A DNA stretch of 64,000 nt from an uncultured Acetatifactor sp. (GTDB lineage: Bacteria; Bacillota; Clostridia; Lachnospirales; Lachnospiraceae). Both the position numbers and the translations under genes were made by a program. Below the pieces are notes generated by a model that was not told the DNA's origin, searched no databases, and saw only the letters and a list, made by a program, of their open reading frames with translations. The stretch lies in the NCBI GenBank assembly GCA_910578185.1, contig CAJTPN010000008.1, positions 81,777 to 145,776 of the forward strand, given 5' to 3'. Position 1 is the first letter of the stretch. The number at the start of each line of letters is the position of its first letter. Positions 18,057 through 26,864 of this stretch are shown piece after piece.

Positions 18057-20447
18057 TCATAACATTCTGCTCTTTACATAGGCGTCGATCTCTTTGCCAT
18101 AAGAATACCAGTCCGGCAAAATTTCCTTCCTCTTCAGAATATCCTCCCGCCCTTTCCCATAAAGTGCGGCAGCCATTCCGGCGATCTTATCAATTTCCCT
18201 GGGGGTAAAGTAGGTAAACGCCACACGCAGTTCCGGCAGAAGCGCCATAAATTCCTCCTCCGTCACCCGATGGAGAAACGCATCCAGCATATTGACAAAA
18301 TGATCTCCGATAAACACCAGATCCCTGGCCGTAAAAAACAGTCCCCTGAAAAACTGTGCCGTGTGGGCCAGCTGCTCTCCGGTACCTGTCAAGTATCCCT
18401 GACACACCATCTCCACCTGATCCGCCGTCTCCTTTCCGCATCCATAGAGAATCCCCCGAATGCAGCCGTTGAGACCAGCATGTATCTCCAAGTCCTGACT
18501 CATCTTTTCCAGCGCCTCATAATACGCTTCCCGCTCCTTTGCAAACTGCCCCTCCGTTCCACGCCCCGTCACCTGATAGATCAGCTTTAATGTTCTCATA
18601 CACTGATCCAGATCCTCATCCTTGATACGAGTCATGGAAGGCAATAAGGTAATCAGTTTCCGACAGCCCAGATGAATCAGCTCGGAAAACTCCAGCGGAG
18701 AGTTATAGAGTCCTGAAAGCTCATCCATCATCATCAGAGATTTCAGCGCCTCCCCTATGGAATAAAAGTCCATATCGGAAAGCATCAGCTCATGCACCCT
18801 GTCATAGACAGCCTGCATCTGGTCCTTCAACCCCATCTCAAACACCTTGGTCAAAAGAACCGCGCTCTCCATCGCGCCCAATTCCTTCTTCAGTTCTTCC
18901 TTGACAAGTCCTGTGGCAGCCTCTTCTATGGTTGCCCCATAGACGGACACATCAATCAGCGCAGCGTCCACCTGGGCATTCCACTTATATTTCCAGGTTT
19001 CCCGCATCAGATTGCGGTCTTTCTTCAACTGTAGGTTAGGTCCTTTCACCTTCCTGGCAAATGCCGTTCCCAGGAACATTGTGCGGTTAAAAAATATGCT
19101 GATCTGCCTGTGTTTTGCGCTGGAAAAAATCGACAATGTCACTTCCGTCTCCATGGTGGTAGCACACTTCAGACCAAGCCTTTTGCTTTCCGACTGAAAA
19201 TCGCTGATAATGGGCGGTACATTCGCCTGACTGCACAGCTCTCCAACCGAATTTCCCGTCATCTGTTTTCTCAGGATACGCACAGGGGTGTCCGAGGCCA
19301 TATTACATTCCCCCTTGACATAGGAGGAAAGCACCGCATCCAGCAATTCATATGCTCCCGGCTCCCGCTTGCCTCTAAGTCCCGCCAGCCCCCTCGCCAT
19401 GGCGCAGGCACAAATTTCATCGTAGGTGGACAGGTACCCTTCCTTGCGCCTTGTCTCCTTTCCCGAAGAAACCAGCAGTTCCAGCACCGCATTTTCATAT
19501 GGGGTATCCGATTCCGACATATTCTCCCATATCTTTTGATAAAATCCGGGAAACGGCATACCGCTGGCATATCCGTTTAAGGCGTCCGCCGCCTCCATGG
19601 AATAAGGCATCAGATAGACTCCCTGATCTTTCTCCGGAATCTTCCCTCCCGTGGCGGGCACCTCCGTTTCTGTCGAATCGCTCCCTTCTCCCTGCAAAAG
19701 CGCCATAAGCCCCGGCGTGTGAAACCCGCCCGTGACCACAAGCACCGCGCCGTCTCCGGAAGCGGCCTCTGCGGCATACTTGCGAATCTGTTTTGCCATA
19801 AACCGCTCCCGGGCCAGGCAGCCATCCTCCTGCATATCCCCCTGGGACGTATTTTCCCTTGCCAGGGTACAATAGGTCAACAGATCGGAAAACCACTTTT
19901 CACTGTCCGCCTCCAGTCCGTTCAGTTCAAAATATTTCTCCCAGAATTCGTCAAAACTGCGCATTCCCGTCTTCTCACATAACTGTTGCAAATAGGCATT
20001 TCTGGAGATCAGATAATCGTCGTTGTAATTATTTTTCTCCTCTTCCTTTTTCAGCAGCCACTTCCCCTCTCCGGAAGCCGCCAGGATATCCCCATAGGCC
20101 AGATCAATAAATGCCGTCCTGATTCCCAAAGCCTTTCCCGTCCTGAGCGCCGCAAGCTCCGGGGAGTAATCCAAAAAAGGATAATAACATTTATAATGCT
20201 CTTTTTCCTCCGAAATTCTGCCCGTGGTATCGTGATAAGAATAGTAAATGGCAAACGGCGCTTTCGTGTCCTCGTGCACCATGGCGGTGACAAGCGGGTT
20301 TGCATTGTCCGGCCCTTCCACCAGAATCACACAGGGGCGGATGCGCTGGATCATCCTGCTCACATGCTGCGCGCACGCCGGACTGTGATGCCGCACGGGG
20401 AGCAGAATTATTTCAGCCATTTCCGCGCTTCGTAATATTCTTTCCAT
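18057..20447 (-). CDS. DUF5682 family protein (YehM-like)
   Basis: 796 residues. It opens with the LPVRHHSPAC segment and the later VILVEGPDNA segment that I associate with DUF5682, and a VLVVTGGFHTPGL segment around residue 235 resembles the ligand-binding core of TraB/ChaN-like folds. The C-terminal 400 residues are helical repeats. ATG 20447 lies inside the end of the MoxR gene (40-bp overlap) and has a GAGGGTGG site, so the two are translationally coupled. Function unknown; it is a constant companion of MoxR, VWA and SWIM genes in yeh-like clusters. Confidence 0.8.
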   Translation of the reverse strand: MERILRSAEMAEIILLPVRHHSPACAQHVSRMIQRIRPCVILVEGPDNANPLVTAMVHEDTKAPFAIYYSYHDTTGRISEEKEHYKCYYPFLDYSPELAALRTGKALGIRTAFIDLAYGDILAASGEGKWLLKKEEEKNNYNDDYLISRNAYLQQLCEKTGMRSFDEFWEKYFELNGLEADSEKWFSDLLTYCTLARENTSQGDMQEDGCLARERFMAKQIRKYAAEAASGDGAVLVVTGGFHTPGLMALLQGEGSDSTETEVPATGGKIPEKDQGVYLMPYSMEAADALNGYASGMPFPGFYQKIWENMSESDTPYENAVLELLVSSGKETRRKEGYLSTYDEICACAMARGLAGLRGKREPGAYELLDAVLSSYVKGECNMASDTPVRILRKQMTGNSVGELCSQANVPPIISDFQSESKRLGLKCATTMETEVTLSIFSSAKHRQISIFFNRTMFLGTAFARKVKGPNLQLKKDRNLMRETWKYKWNAQVDAALIDVSVYGATIEEAATGLVKEELKKELGAMESAVLLTKVFEMGLKDQMQAVYDRVHELMLSDMDFYSIGEALKSLMMMDELSGLYNSPLEFSELIHLGCRKLITLLPSMTRIKDEDLDQCMRTLKLIYQVTGRGTEGQFAKEREAYYEALEKMSQDLEIHAGLNGCIRGILYGCGKETADQVEMVCQGYLTGTGEQLAHTAQFFRGLFFTARDLVFIGDHFVNMLDAFLHRVTEEEFMALLPELRVAFTYFTPREIDKIAGMAAALYGKGREDILKRKEILPDWYSYGKEIDAYVKSRML

Positions 20448-21520
20448 AATCCACCCTCTTTGCTGCTCTTATCCCTGATGACCGTGTTAAAATAGCCCTT
20501 TACCTTTTCCAGGTCGTCCTGATTTTCCTTGGATACCGCCCCCACCAGATTCTGCACAAGGGCGTCCATCCGAATCTCCTCATTGCCGTAATAATAGCCC
20601 GTGATCATAGCCTGATAGTAAACCGAAACCGCCTCCGCCGTACTCATCACCGCCGACGGCTTATCTATCCTGTGTCCGTAGGAAGAAACACCCTCCCGCA
20701 GCTCATGGTAAGTGGACGCCAGAATCTCCGCCACATCCTCGTCCGCCCGCATGGCGATATGCGCCTCAGACGCCAGCTTGTTCACCTCGTTTATAATGAT
20801 CTTCTTTTCCATGGCAGCGTCGCGAACGGGCATCACCGTCTCGAAATTAAAACGCCTCTTTAAAGCGCTGCTCATCTCATTGACGCCCTTATCCCTTGTA
20901 TTTGCCGTACCGATCACATTAAATCCGGGTTTTGCAAACAAAAAGCCACTGTCCCCAAGCTCTGGCACATTCAACACCTTATCGCTCAGCACACTGATCA
21001 GACTGTCCTGAATCTCGGCTGGCGTCCTGGTGATCTCCTCGAACCTGGTCAGAATTCCCCTCTCCATCCCCACATATAAAGGCGCCGGCACCAGCGCTTC
21101 CCTGCTGGGCCCCTTGGCCAACAGCAGCGCATAATTCCAGGAATACTTGATCATATCCTCCGTTGTTCCCGCCGTTCCCTGGATCGTGTTGGTACTCACT
21201 CCGCTGACAGCCGCCGACAACAGTTCCGAAAGCATGGTCTTTGCCGTTCCCGGTTCCCCCACCAGCATCAATCCCCGATTGCCCGCCAAGGTCACAATAC
21301 AGCGCTCCACCAACGCATCGTTTCCAAGATATTTCTTCTCCACAAGAAACTCTTTACCATTATACACAATGGGTTTGGAACTCCCCAGAATAAACGTCCT
21401 GACCGCCTTGGGCGACATCTGCCAGTTTTCCGGCTTGCTGCCCGTATCGGTATTTTTCAACGCTTCCAGTTCTTCCTTGTACCTTACCTCCACCGGAGGC
21501 TTTATAAATTCCTGTTCCAT
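20408..21520 (-). CDS. MoxR-family AAA+ ATPase (YehL subfamily)
   Basis: 370 residues with the AAA+ core from about residue 65. Walker A is GEPGTAKT (residues 88-95), sensor 1 is the N of TANTRD (N207), and candidate arginine fingers are R222-R223 in ALKRRF. The Walker B position reads LTRFEEITR (E161-E162) rather than the usual hydrophobic-DE, which I recall as a trait of the YehL branch. MoxR ATPases act as chaperone-like remodellers with VWA partners; the partner here is encoded two genes downstream. First gene of the operon, with its own promoter at 21597. Confidence 0.88.
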   Translation of the reverse strand: MEQEFIKPPVEVRYKEELEALKNTDTGSKPENWQMSPKAVRTFILGSSKPIVYNGKEFLVEKKYLGNDALVERCIVTLAGNRGLMLVGEPGTAKTMLSELLSAAVSGVSTNTIQGTAGTTEDMIKYSWNYALLLAKGPSREALVPAPLYVGMERGILTRFEEITRTPAEIQDSLISVLSDKVLNVPELGDSGFLFAKPGFNVIGTANTRDKGVNEMSSALKRRFNFETVMPVRDAAMEKKIIINEVNKLASEAHIAMRADEDVAEILASTYHELREGVSSYGHRIDKPSAVMSTAEAVSVYYQAMITGYYYGNEEIRMDALVQNLVGAVSKENQDDLEKVKGYFNTVIRDKSSKEGGLWKEYYEARKWLK

Positions 21521-21596
21521 GGCCTATCCTCTCCGTTCTCATTTACTTTTACAGAACCCCTCCGGACGTATCAGATCACGACGCCCCGCTTTCCCA

Positions 21597-21605
21597 ATTA
21601 TATCA
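21597..21605 (-). promoter_or_regulatory. Extended -10 promoter of the MoxR operon
   Basis: TG-A-TATAAT on the minus strand (-10 at 21597-21602) lies about 77 bp before ATG 21520. The -35 region is poor. It separates the MoxR operon from the cardiolipin synthase gene. Confidence 0.5.
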
Positions 21606-21675
21606 AAAACAACAGGAAAATTCTACCTTTCCGCCAAAATAATATTTGCCCATTTACGGATTCCGACATATCCTC

Positions 21676-23253
21676 TTAGAGCAACGGCGCTACCGCCTTT
21701 AACAGCCTTCCCAACAATTTTATAGTTATTTTTTCCTTCCGTACTGTTTCCATAGTAACCTGCCTGCACTTTGCCAGCATTTCCTGAAAGTCCGCTTCAA
21801 TGTCCGGAATACAATCCGCCTCATACAGATAGGTTGCACATTCAAAATGATGATACAAACTGCGATAGTCCAGATTGATGGTCCCAACCACCGCCTCCCT
21901 GGCATCGCTGACAAACACTTTGGCATGAACAAAGCCCGGCGTATATTCGTAGATTTTAACCCCCGACTCTAACAAAGAAGCATAATGTGTCTTTGCCAGC
22001 GCATAGGGCAGAGCCTTGTCGGGTATCCCCGGCAGCATCAGCACAATCTCCACACCCCTCTCTGCGGCAAACTTCAGGGCAGTCTCCATCTCCCCGTCCA
22101 GAATCAAATATGGCGTCATGATATGTACATAATCCAGGGACCGGTTCAGAATATCCATGTACACCCTCTCTCCCACTTTTTCACCGTCCAGAGGGCAATC
22201 GCCATAGGGAATCACATACCCCCCGGCACCTTGCGCCGGTGCCGCCGGATAAGCAAGGAAATGCGCCGACTCGTCCGTCTTTTCATCTATCTCCCACATC
22301 TGCAGAAACATCAAGGTAAAACTCTTCACCGCCTGGCCTTTAAGCATCACGGCGGTATCCTTCCAATGCCCGAACCTTACCTTGTGATTGATATATTCAT
22401 CTGCAAGATTCACTCCTCCGTTAAACGCCGTATGCCCGTCGATTACCAGAATCTTCCTGTGATCCCGATAATTATAATGTGTGGAGACAAACGGCTGTAC
22501 GGGAGCAAACACCTTACATTTGATTCCTAACTTCTTCAGACGCTTGGGATAATCATGGGGCAGCAGGGCAAATTCACAGGCGCCGTCATACATCAGGCGC
22601 ACATCCACGCCCTTGGCCGCCTTTCTGGCCAGAATCTCCAATACTCTGCCCCACATAAGCCCCTCGTCCACGATAAAATACTCCATAAATATAAAATGCT
22701 CCGCCTTCTCCAGCTGTATCAGCATTTCCTCAAACTTATTCTCCCCCAGGGGAAAGTATGTAACCGCCGTCTTATCATAAATGGGATAACATCCACTCCT
22801 GCCAATGTAATGCGACAGCTTGGCCACGCCTTTGTTTTCCCCTGTGATTCTCTCCAGTGTTTCTTCATTCTGTGAAATGCTTTCCTTCGTATTCAGGATG
22901 ATTGTATTGACACGTTTCTTCAGCGCCCGGTGGCCGATATCGCTCTGGGTATATACAAACAAAAGTACCCCAAACACTGGCAGAAGCATAATCACAATCA
23001 GCCATGTGATTTTTGCCGTGGCATTGAGCCTGCTGTTTAACAGACAGATCACCATGACGAACGTAAATATTACCGTTCCGCCAAAAATATGGGGCAGAAA
23101 ACCTTTAAACCACTCAAAAACGCCAAAAAGGATCAAAATCTGCAGTACAAGCAGCACTATGATCAGACCCAGACGACTGAACAAAGCATGGACAATCCCC
23201 TTTTGTCCCCTTTTCAGCAGTGTAATCCCCATGTTTTTCTCTTCTGTCAGCAT
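21676..23253 (-). CDS. cls: Cardiolipin synthase (phospholipase D family)
   Basis: 525 residues from ATG 23253, with GAGGAGG upstream; the open frame extends further but only through the upstream hydrolase gene. Two N-terminal membrane helices (about residues 25-45 and 52-75) precede two PLD domains. The HKD motifs are visible as HRKILVID with GGVNLADEY, and HAKVFVSD with GTINLDYRS. It condenses phosphatidyl groups to make cardiolipin at the membrane. It starts 41 bp after the alpha/beta hydrolase gene and is probably co-transcribed with it. Confidence 0.93.
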   Translation of the reverse strand: MLTEEKNMGITLLKRGQKGIVHALFSRLGLIIVLLVLQILILFGVFEWFKGFLPHIFGGTVIFTFVMVICLLNSRLNATAKITWLIVIMLLPVFGVLLFVYTQSDIGHRALKKRVNTIILNTKESISQNEETLERITGENKGVAKLSHYIGRSGCYPIYDKTAVTYFPLGENKFEEMLIQLEKAEHFIFMEYFIVDEGLMWGRVLEILARKAAKGVDVRLMYDGACEFALLPHDYPKRLKKLGIKCKVFAPVQPFVSTHYNYRDHRKILVIDGHTAFNGGVNLADEYINHKVRFGHWKDTAVMLKGQAVKSFTLMFLQMWEIDEKTDESAHFLAYPAAPAQGAGGYVIPYGDCPLDGEKVGERVYMDILNRSLDYVHIMTPYLILDGEMETALKFAAERGVEIVLMLPGIPDKALPYALAKTHYASLLESGVKIYEYTPGFVHAKVFVSDAREAVVGTINLDYRSLYHHFECATYLYEADCIPDIEADFQEMLAKCRQVTMETVRKEKITIKLLGRLLKAVAPLL

Positions 23254-23293
23254 CCGTCTTCCTCCTCTGTGATCTCCCGCAATGCCTCTTTTG

Positions 23294-24103
23294 TCAAGTA
23301 AAAACTTCCATTCTGTCCGCCAGAAATTGACGAATGGAGGCAAATATACTTTTCCGCCCCGTTTCGTCACATCCATGTCCCATATTCCTGATAAGCTGCA
23401 AGCTGCATTGCCCGTTTCCGTAACAGGCTTTTGCCCTGACGGAATACGAATACGAAACAATTTCATCCTCCAGCCCATGCAAAATCAATACTTTCCCCTG
23501 ATACGGAGAAAGTTCCAGATAAGGATCCATATCCGCCACATCCCAGTGGAATTTCTCTCCCAATACCGTTCTGCCACAGTCAATCCTCTCCGGGACATTT
23601 TGCGGATCATACTTAGCAAAACCCCCCAGGCATCCTCTTCTGGCGTGGTCGGGAATGCACAATGCCGGATAGATCATGATCAATTTTTCCACTTCCCCAC
23701 CCCACCTGGCGGCGGCCAGGCCGGACACAAAGCCTCCCTGACTCACTCCCGCCAGCACCAGACGCCCTCTGTCAGCATAAGCCTGACTCATGACATACTC
23801 TTTTACGGCCAGCAAATCCGCTACTTCCGTCGTAATCGTCATATCGGTGGTGTCTCCGTCACTTTTTATCCCGTCCTCCTCCGTACATCCGCCGCCGCAG
23901 AAGCCAAATCCAAACGCCACATAACCGATGCCCGCAAAATCCCTGCAATAGTTCTCCACACTTTTATAATTTCCCATAAAACCGTGACTCACGATCACTA
24001 CGGGATATTTCCTGTCTGACGCAAACCCCTCCGGAAAATAAGCTCTCCCGCGAATAGTCAGCCCGTCTCTTTGACAGGTAAAAGGCCTTTCCAAGCTCCC
24101 CAT
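23294..24103 (-). CDS. Alpha/beta hydrolase (dienelactone hydrolase/peptidase-like)
   Basis: 269 residues from ATG 24103, chosen because GGAGGG lies 9 nt upstream; a TTG at 24166 would extend it but has no site. The nucleophile elbow is GVSQGG, the oxyanion region is SHGFMGN, the acid is likely the D in HGLEDEIV and the base the H in MGHGCDE. Serine hydrolases of this S9/DUF-type fold cleave esters or peptides; the substrate is unknown. No signal peptide. It has its own promoter just after trpA and precedes cls. Confidence 0.85.
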   Translation of the reverse strand: MGSLERPFTCQRDGLTIRGRAYFPEGFASDRKYPVVIVSHGFMGNYKSVENYCRDFAGIGYVAFGFGFCGGGCTEEDGIKSDGDTTDMTITTEVADLLAVKEYVMSQAYADRGRLVLAGVSQGGFVSGLAAARWGGEVEKLIMIYPALCIPDHARRGCLGGFAKYDPQNVPERIDCGRTVLGEKFHWDVADMDPYLELSPYQGKVLILHGLEDEIVSYSYSVRAKACYGNGQCSLQLIRNMGHGCDETGRKSIFASIRQFLADRMEVFT

Positions 24104-24249
24104 AAAACCATACCCTCCATCTTCCGATCTTTTAATGTACGCCGCAACAGGGTCATACTTACTCAAGCAGACATAACCCTGTATCTTTAACCGCTTCCCC
24201 CCTGTACTACAATGTGGTACAAGCGCGCAGGCGCCGGTTTCTTAAGTGT

Positions 24250-24278
24250 ATTATAACATTTTATCTCGTTTCAGGCAA
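24250..24278 (-). promoter_or_regulatory. Promoter of the hydrolase-cls unit
   Basis: On the minus strand TTGCCT (24273-24278), a 17-nt spacer ending in TGT, and a perfect TATAAT (24250-24255). The -35 begins 5 bp after the end of trpA. A TGTAC-N9-GTACA palindrome lies just downstream in the leader (about 24208-24226) and could bind a regulator. Confidence 0.65.
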
Positions 24279-24282
24279 ACGC

Positions 24283-25065
24283 TTACTTCTTCGGGTTGCA
24301 GACAGCATCTTTCATTTTCTTTACATATCTGCCAATATGCTCCGGCGCATCCCGCCCGTATTTTTCCAACAATTCCACAATCCCCGATCCCACTATTACG
24401 CCGTCTGAAATATCCGCCATTTCCTTCGCCTGTTGGGGAGTGGAAATTCCAAAGCCCACCGCGCAGGGAACGTTGGAATGCCGCCGCGCCAAGACAGCAG
24501 ATAAGGAAAGCCGGGCTTTGTCCTCATCTCCCGTATCCATTGCGCCAAGACCGGATACAATATAGAGAAAACCTTCCGCTTCTTTGGCGATCATGGCAAT
24601 ACGATTCCCGGAGGTGGGCGCAATCATGGAGATTAAGTCTACGCCATATTGATGACACACCGACAGAAACTCTTCTTTTTCTTCAAAAGGCAAATCCGGC
24701 AGGACAAGCCCATCAATGTCAATATCTCTGCAGGCCGATGCAAACCGCTCCGCTCCATAAGAAAACACCACATTGGCATAGGTCATAAAAGTCATGGGTA
24801 CTCTCACGTCACGGCGAAGTTCTCTTACAAAATCAAATATCTTATCCGTGGTTACGCCGCCTTTTAACGCCCGGCAATTCGCTCCCTGTATCACAGGCCC
24901 CTCTGCGGTAGGGTCAGAAAACGGAATACCAAGTTCTATCATGTCCGCACCGTTTTCCACTGCGGCGTGCACGGCCGCTGCGGTAGTGCAAAGATCAGGA
25001 TCCCCGCAGGTGATAAAAGCAATAAATGCCTTTCCGTCTTGAAAGGCAGACGCAATCTTACTCAT
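24283..25065 (-). CDS. trpA: Tryptophan synthase alpha subunit
   Basis: 260 residues from ATG 25065, with GGGAGG 6 nt before it; the start overlaps the end of trpB by 8 nt, the usual coupled arrangement. The catalytic segment ELGIPFSDPTAEGPVIQ carries the essential Glu and Asp, and the C-terminal phosphate-binding loop reads GFGISTPQQ. It cleaves indole-3-glycerol phosphate to indole, which is channelled to TrpB. The other trp genes are not in this window. Confidence 0.97.
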   Translation of the reverse strand: MSKIASAFQDGKAFIAFITCGDPDLCTTAAAVHAAVENGADMIELGIPFSDPTAEGPVIQGANCRALKGGVTTDKIFDFVRELRRDVRVPMTFMTYANVVFSYGAERFASACRDIDIDGLVLPDLPFEEKEEFLSVCHQYGVDLISMIAPTSGNRIAMIAKEAEGFLYIVSGLGAMDTGDEDKARLSLSAVLARRHSNVPCAVGFGISTPQQAKEMADISDGVIVGSGIVELLEKYGRDAPEHIGRYVKKMKDAVCNPKK

Positions 25066-26251
25066 AAATATCCTCCCCTCTGTAGCGTGCAATGGCCGCA
25101 CAATCCTTGTCTCCTCTGCCGGATATGGTAATCACAATAATCCGGTCTTTCCCCATCGCCGGCGCCAGTTTCATGGCGTACGCCACCGCGTGCGCCGACT
25201 CAATTGCCGGAATAATCCCCTCTGTTTTTGCCAGATATTCAAAAGCACAAACGGCTTCCTCATCAGTGACAGGGACATATTCCGCCCGACCACAATCATG
25301 CAGATACGCATGCTCCGGTCCAACCCCCGGATAATCCAGTCCGGCGGAAATGGAATAAACCGGCGCGATCTGACCATAATCATCCTGGCAGAAATAAGAT
25401 TTCATCCCGTGAAAGATCCCCACTCTGCCCGTATTCACGGTGGCTGCAGTCTCAAAAGTATGAATGCCTCGCCCGGCTGCCTCGCATCCGATAAGCTTCA
25501 CACTCCGTTCTTCCACAAAATGATAGAAGGTTCCCATGGCATTGGAACCACCGCCCACGCAGGCAATGACCGCATCCGGAAGTCTTCCTTCCAGGTCAAA
25601 AAGCTGTTCTTTGATTTCCTTTGAGATAACCGCCTGAAAATCACGGACTATGGTTGGAAAAGGATGGGGTCCCATCACGGAGCCCATACAATAATGGGTA
25701 TCCCGGATCCTGAACGTCCATTCACGCAGCGCCTCGGATACGGCATCCTTAAGCGTCGCCGTACCGGTCTTTACGGGAACCACCTGTGCGCCCAGCAGGC
25801 GCATACGATATACATTGAGGGCCTGTCTAACGGTATCCTCCTCCCCCATAAAAACCACACATTCCATCCCCATAAGCGCGGCAGCCGTGGCTGTGGCGAC
25901 ACCGTGCTGTCCGGCTCCGGTCTCGGCAATCAGACGACGCTTGCCCATCTTCTTCGCAAGCAGCGCCTGCCCCAGCACGTTGTTGATCTTATGCGCGCCG
26001 GTGTGGTTAAGATCCTCCCGCTTGAGATAAATTTTGGCACCATTCAAGTCTTCCGTCATCTTCTGCGCGTAGTAGAGTCTGGATGGTCTGCCCGCATACT
26101 GATTAAAAAGTTGTGTGAGTTCCCGGTTAAACTCTGGATCGTCTTTATAACGCTTATATTCTTCTTCCAGTTCAATCACCGCATTCATCAATGTTTCCGG
26201 TATATACTGACCTCCGTAAATACCAAAACGCCCTTCTTGTCTCTTCATCAT
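25058..26251 (-). CDS. trpB: Tryptophan synthase beta subunit
   Basis: 397 residues, normal length for TrpB1. The PLP lysine lies in HTGAHKINN, the phosphate loop is GGGSNAMG and the COMM-domain region AETGAGQHG is intact. It joins indole and serine to give tryptophan in the alpha2beta2 complex with TrpA. Two adjacent ATGs (26251, 26248) are possible starts behind GGAAGG. A T-box leader precedes it, so the trpBA pair responds to uncharged tRNA-Trp. Confidence 0.97.
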   Translation of the reverse strand: MMKRQEGRFGIYGGQYIPETLMNAVIELEEEYKRYKDDPEFNRELTQLFNQYAGRPSRLYYAQKMTEDLNGAKIYLKREDLNHTGAHKINNVLGQALLAKKMGKRRLIAETGAGQHGVATATAAALMGMECVVFMGEEDTVRQALNVYRMRLLGAQVVPVKTGTATLKDAVSEALREWTFRIRDTHYCMGSVMGPHPFPTIVRDFQAVISKEIKEQLFDLEGRLPDAVIACVGGGSNAMGTFYHFVEERSVKLIGCEAAGRGIHTFETAATVNTGRVGIFHGMKSYFCQDDYGQIAPVYSISAGLDYPGVGPEHAYLHDCGRAEYVPVTDEEAVCAFEYLAKTEGIIPAIESAHAVAYAMKLAPAMGKDRIIVITISGRGDKDCAAIARYRGEDIYE

Positions 26252-26359
26252 TCATCCTTCCTTTCTGACAGCGGCTGCAAATGCCGCTATTTTCATTCCT
26301 TTCCTCCGTGAGCATTCTTATCGCCCTTGGCCGTTCCGGATGTATGTACTTGGGTACAC

Positions 26360-26398
26360 AAAAAAACGCCCTTGACAGAAAAATACTCTCTGTCAAGG
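26360..26398 (-). terminator. T-box attenuator terminator
   Basis: A 9-bp stem (26370-26378 with 26390-26398; CCTTGACAG on the minus strand) is followed by CG and seven U residues (26360-26366). Confidence 0.9.
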
Positions 26399-26672
26399 AC
26401 GAATACGGTACAAATCAATGCCACACGATCCGCGGTGCCACCTTGAATTCATGGAACGACCCATGCGCTTAACAGGATACCAACATATCCCCGGCAACTG
26501 ACGTATGCCCACACGTTGCAGAATACTTTGCGATCATCGCATTTGACTGCACCCTCAGCGGTCCATTTGACAACTTGTTTCTTACCTGAATCTCAGCGCC
26601 TCAGGCTCTCTGTAAAGGCATCATTGCCGTTATCTCCGCTTCAACGGTTTACTCTTTTATGTTATTAAATTA
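26360..26672 (-). ncRNA. T-box leader, tryptophan type
   Basis: The T-box sequence AAGGTGGCACCGCGG is at 26430-26444 (minus strand). Upstream is an AGAGAG-containing stem I and a probable specifier triplet UGG (26563-26565) in the context AAAUGGACC, matching tryptophan. Downstream is an intrinsic terminator (26360-26398). Uncharged tRNA-Trp should pair with the T-box bulge and favour the antiterminator, allowing trpBA transcription. Confidence 0.93.
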
Positions 26673-26678
26673 TTTATT

Positions 26679-26707
26679 ATCCTACCACAGCCTGCGAACC
26701 ATGTCAA
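26679..26707 (-). promoter_or_regulatory. Promoter of the trp T-box operon
   Basis: Perfect TTGACA (-35, 26702-26707), 17-nt spacer and TAGGAT (-10, 26679-26684) on the minus strand, placing the transcript start near 26672, directly before the T-box stem I. Confidence 0.85.
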
Positions 26708-26763
26708 TCATTAATTCCAATCCAAATCTTTTATCTCCCTCCAGCATAAGGTAACCAAAGCGG

Positions 26764-26786
26764 GGCCTATCCTGCGGCAATAGGCC
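26764..26786 (-). terminator. Hairpin downstream of the Cache chemoreceptor gene
   Basis: GGCCTAT and ATAGGCC (26764-26770 and 26780-26786) form a 7-bp stem in the 160-bp gap after the receptor stop codon. A longer-range pair (GTTCCC near 26794 with GGGAAC near 26845) encloses the region before it. No U-tract follows, so it is a structured 3' end rather than a clear terminator. The rest of the gap holds nothing recognisable. Confidence 0.35.
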
Positions 26787-26864
26787 GCCGGCCGTTCCCT
26801 GCACCTCATAAACGCCCTTCCAAGTTCCAACTCAAAGTGACTGCCCAAGGGAACGCCAAATACC

